Assembly (NCBI GenBank): GCA_963669405.2
Contig: CAXXHF010000002.1
Span: 3,082,470-3,146,469, forward strand
Direction: 5' to 3'
From: Aureisphaera sp963669405
GTDB lineage: Bacteria; Bacteroidota; Bacteroidia; Flavobacteriales; Flavobacteriaceae
DNA length: 64,000 nt
Below, piece by piece: positions 61,491-64,000 of this stretch. Within the stretch, counting starts at the first letter, position 1; the number at the start of each line of letters is the position of its first letter. The position numbers were made by a program, and so were the translations under genes. Below the pieces are notes generated by a model. It searched no databases. It worked only from the letters and a program-made list of their open reading frames with translations, and was not told the origin of the DNA.

Positions 61491-61532
61491 GGTAAAATGG
61501 ATTTATAAATGGAAAAAAGACGTGTCCAAACC

Positions 61533-62264
61533 TTACTCTTGAGGTTCTTGTTTTACGGTCTCCATTATTTTTTGAACGGTTTCCTTATTATCTACACCTA
61601 GTCCTTCTTGCTGGTGAACAAGTTCACCTTCTGGGTTGAACACACTAATGATGTTTGAGTGTGAAAAGTCCATAGGGGAGATTTGTTTATATTTTACGGC
61701 CAGTACATTGGCAAGTTCCCGTACTCCAGTTTCCGTGCCTTGTAAAAACATCCAATGTGCTGCATCCATAAGGTTTTCTTTGGCAAACTCCTTTAAACGC
61801 TCCGGAGTATCGGTTTCTGGATCTATGCTTACCATGACGTATTGCAACTTTTTATTGTACTCCTTCGGAATTTGTTTTTCTATGTTTCGCATATCGGCTA
61901 CCAAGCGGGGGCAGGCAGCCTTGCAGGTAGTGTAAATCATAACCATTACTACCGTCTTACCATTTAAATCTTTCAATCTAATTGGTAGACCTTCTTCAGT
62001 ATTCCATTGAGTCGTTAAATTGAAAATTGATTCATCAGAGATTTCTTCTGAAGGAATTTTCTCTAATGATGATGTTATGGGCTGTATGTCCATTTTACAA
62101 ACGGGACAACTCCCTTTTACCTGATACGTTTTTTCACCTTCGCATTTCATGGGGCATTGATAAACGCTGCTTTCTGCAATTGCAGAATTGGAAGAATTGT
62201 CCTTACAGGAAACAAAGGCCATTAAAACGGTTGTTAAAACAAGTATGAGTTTAAAGTTTTTCAT
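61533..62264 (-). CDS. SCO1/SenC copper chaperone with N-terminal heavy-metal-binding domain
   Basis: A 243-residue lipoprotein (LMAFVSC, Cys20). A small cysteine-rich domain comes first (YQCPMKCEG and GSCPVCKMDI: Cys37, 41, 53 and 56), then the thioredoxin-like SCO domain with the copper-binding Cys114-xxx-Cys118 (TTCKAACPRL) and a histidine in MDFSHSNIISVF. SCO proteins insert copper into cupredoxin-type sites; here the likely client is the copper of NirK. Overlaps nirV by 14 bases. Confidence 0.9.
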   Translation of the reverse strand: MKNFKLILVLTTVLMAFVSCKDNSSNSAIAESSVYQCPMKCEGEKTYQVKGSCPVCKMDIQPITSSLEKIPSEEISDESIFNLTTQWNTEEGLPIRLKDLNGKTVVMVMIYTTCKAACPRLVADMRNIEKQIPKEYNKKLQYVMVSIDPETDTPERLKEFAKENLMDAAHWMFLQGTETGVRELANVLAVKYKQISPMDFSHSNIISVFNPEGELVHQQEGLGVDNKETVQKIMETVKQEPQE

Positions 62265-63030
62265 TTTTTTTGTCTTTTACACATCGAAATCCTAGGTTTT
62301 TCATAGTGTATTTGGCTTTAAGGCTTCCACGGGTTGCATAGCGCATAAATGCAGCATAGTTCATTAAATCGGTTGCTCCAATGGCTCCGCTACCACAAAA
62401 GAGATTACTGTCATTATCCACATCCTTACGGGATTCCCCAGAAACCAAAACGGAATTGAAATCTAAAGTCCATTCCCAAACCAAGCCGTGTAGATCGAAT
62501 ACTCCCCAGTAATTTTTAAAGGTTGATCCTATTTCATTATTGAATGTTTTCGGCTTTTCATACCAACTTAAAATGTATTGGTTGTAGGTCTTTAGCGTCC
62601 TTGCATCTGCCAGGCTTTCGTTAGACATGGCAACGTATTCCCATTCATCAACAGTGGGTAAACGTTTTCCTTTACACTCGCAATAAGCGCTTGCAATGAA
62701 CCAGCTTACATTGGTGATGGGAGCATTTAGGGATTGGTCATTACCCAATAGAGTGTCACTTTTCCAATTGATTAAATAGTTCCCATCAGCAAATAGTTTT
62801 TTTACTTGAGACCTCTGCCATTTTGGGTACTCCTTTACAAAGGCTAAAAACTCGCGATTGGTAACGGGGTAAACATCCATATAAAAATCATGGATAGTCA
62901 CTTTAAGGGAATCCCTTCCATAAAGTGGGATGTATGTCCCTCCTTTAATTGGGACCATTTTAGATTGACAATTTGCATGGGTCACCCAAAGAAAAAGTGT
63001 GCAAACTGTCAATCTTAAAAAAGTCTTCAT
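62251..63030 (-). CDS. nirV: NirV-like protein of the formylglycine-generating enzyme fold
   Basis: A 259-residue exported protein with a signal peptide (LTVCTLFLWVTHANCQ). The FGE-sulfatase fold is clear: VPIKGGTYIPLYG, DFYMDVYPVTNREFLAFV, KRLPTVDEWEYVAMS and NLGFRCV. The catalytic cysteine pair of true formylglycine-generating enzymes is not present in the corresponding segment (MRYATRGSLKAKYTMKN). This matches NirV, a protein encoded beside nirK in several denitrifiers, whose function is not settled. Starts 10 bases after nirK. Confidence 0.8.
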   Translation of the reverse strand: MKTFLRLTVCTLFLWVTHANCQSKMVPIKGGTYIPLYGRDSLKVTIHDFYMDVYPVTNREFLAFVKEYPKWQRSQVKKLFADGNYLINWKSDTLLGNDQSLNAPITNVSWFIASAYCECKGKRLPTVDEWEYVAMSNESLADARTLKTYNQYILSWYEKPKTFNNEIGSTFKNYWGVFDLHGLVWEWTLDFNSVLVSGESRKDVDNDSNLFCGSGAIGATDLMNYAAFMRYATRGSLKAKYTMKNLGFRCVKDKKNEKL

Positions 63031-63040
63031 CGATTATAGA

Positions 63041-64000
63041 TTAATGTCCGTTTTTAACTTGTTGTACTTGAGAAGTGGTCACATTCGTTTTGTTGTTGTC
63101 CCAAGAATTGTAGATATAGGTAAGGACATCGGCCACTTCTTCATCACTTATGGCTTGCCTAGTCATTACACTATTATACTTCTCTCCATTTACGGTAATT
63201 TCCCCGGTTTTCCCCTCGAGTACAATTCGTATTGCACGGGTAACATCGGCATTCAAGTAATCTGATTTTGCCAATGGGGGAAAGGCATTGGGGATTCCCT
63301 GTCCTTCTCCTTGATGACAAGCAAAACAGGTTTGGGCATAGATCTGTTTTCCAGATTCCATTTTTTCTGCCAAGGTTTTTTCTGCGGTAGATTCTTTAAC
63401 CTCTGCGGTACCATCATCTGGCATTTCTTGGATACCACCACCTTCTGGCTGGTAGATACCTTCTTGTACTACGCCAGAATAGATGGTTTTATTTTCTTCA
63501 CCATTTACCTTAAGCATACCCAAAGCACCTTTGTTAAAGGCTCTAAAAATGGAGTGATCTACCAAAATAAAGGTTCCTGGAACATCTACCCGAAACTCTA
63601 CAATAGCGGCCCCTCCGGCGGGAATTAGGGTGGTCTGTACATTCTCGTTAATGCTATTACCACCTTCTACCCATACTTTGTCGAATATTTCACCAATAAC
63701 ATGGAAAGAAGAAACTAGGTTAGGCCCACCATTACCAACATATAAACGTACGGTTTCACCAACTTCTGCAGTAATGGAGTTATCACCTGTTAAGGCTCCT
63801 ACACTTCCGTTGAATACTACGTAATCTGCATCTTCGTCAACAGCTTTTTGCATATCGAAAGGCTGTAGACCAGGATCCCCATTTTCTCCTTTTGTATAAA
63901 AATCACCCTGCATGATATAGTACTCTTTATCAACCTGAGGAAGACCACCTTCTGGTTCTACTAGAATTAGACCATACATTCCGTTTGCCACATGCATTCC
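63041..64000 (-). CDS. nirK: Copper nitrite reductase NirK with fused cytochrome c domain (partial, 5' end beyond the window)
   Basis: The visible 319 codons cover the second cupredoxin domain and tail. HVANGMYGLILVEPEGG carries the type 1 copper Met and His region, NLVSSFHVIGEIFDKVW the type 2 histidine and FILVDHSIFRAFNKGALG another active-site His. After a linker rich in Glu and Gly comes a class I cytochrome c domain with CFACH and PNAFPPLAKSDYL. The enzyme reduces nitrite to NO in the periplasm; the fused haem would pass electrons directly. First gene of the nirK-nirV-SCO-norQ-norD operon as seen here; promoter lies outside. Confidence 0.92.
   Translation of the reverse strand, partial: GMHVANGMYGLILVEPEGGLPQVDKEYYIMQGDFYTKGENGDPGLQPFDMQKAVDEDADYVVFNGSVGALTGDNSITAEVGETVRLYVGNGGPNLVSSFHVIGEIFDKVWVEGGNSINENVQTTLIPAGGAAIVEFRVDVPGTFILVDHSIFRAFNKGALGMLKVNGEENKTIYSGVVQEGIYQPEGGGIQEMPDDGTAEVKESTAEKTLAEKMESGKQIYAQTCFACHQGEGQGIPNAFPPLAKSDYLNADVTRAIRIVLEGKTGEITVNGEKYNSVMTRQAISDEEVADVLTYIYNSWDNNKTNVTTSQVQQVKNGH

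Noticed and set aside
1..64000. tRNA, rRNA, riboswitch, transposase and prophage genes
   Set aside because: I looked on both strands and found no convincing cloverleaf, ribosomal sequence, known riboswitch core, transposase or phage gene; a covariance-model search would settle small RNAs.

Overview
This window is an AT-rich chromosomal stretch from a member of the Bacteroidota, almost certainly a (probably marine) flavobacterium. Pointers are the promoter motif TAnnTTTG ahead of many genes, the lack of Shine-Dalgarno sequences, three proteins with type IX secretion (T9SS) signatures, the gliding lipoprotein GldI, families typical of flavobacteria (DUF3810, DUF5683, DUF6090, WbqC) and conserved flavobacterial gene neighbourhoods. 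I saw no rRNA, tRNA, CRISPR array, transposase or integrase.

Layout. 1-7.3 kb: LptA/OstA-like protein (partial), purA, a Fur-type repressor, the (p)ppGpp synthase/hydrolase, an M48 protease and a SpoU-type RNA methyltransferase. 7.3-18.4 kb: a T9SS cargo protein, a lipoprotein glycosidase, small proteins, a pair of secreted amidohydrolases and a DUF3810 membrane protein. 18.5-24.3 kb: pepD followed by a 4.2 kb block of three secreted proteins (M43-like protease, FG-GAP repeat protein, T9SS cargo); the block is bracketed by two copies of the pepD 3' end and looks like an insertion. 24.3-37 kb: peptidyl-prolyl isomerases including gldI, nrnA, a PhoD phosphatase, ndk, the recF/DUF721 group, ribH, mutL, two rhomboid proteases and an EEP-family hydrolase. 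37-43 kb: wbqC, lepB, dapB, DUF5683, parB and parA in one direction. 43-50.3 kb: an SDR, nudK, and an operon of udk, an FtsB/DivIC-like gene, methylmalonyl-CoA mutase small subunit, two lipoproteins and a mutase large subunit that is split into two reading frames.

50.3-64 kb is an accessory respiratory and regulatory region. It holds a cytochrome c with a PQQ-type sugar dehydrogenase, two convergent DUF6090 genes, an acyltransferase, a membrane-anchored AraC regulator, and a nitrogen-oxide module: ric (di-iron Fe-S repair), a histidine-rich membrane protein, an Rrf2 Fe-S regulator, norD, norQ, an SCO-type copper chaperone, nirV and a NirK nitrite reductase with a fused cytochrome c (runs off the right edge). 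Together these indicate reduction of nitrite to NO, maturation of a NO reductase encoded elsewhere, and repair of NO damage. An FNR/CRP-type dyad lies ahead of ric and a separate dyad ahead of the Rrf2 gene.

The most notable observations are the duplicated pepD tail flanking the secreted-protein block, the split mutase at a GTGA overlap, amidohydrolases that lack the usual metal ligands, the unassigned HGHSH membrane protein beside ric, and the kinship between the NirK cytochrome tail and the stand-alone cytochrome c next to the sugar dehydrogenase.
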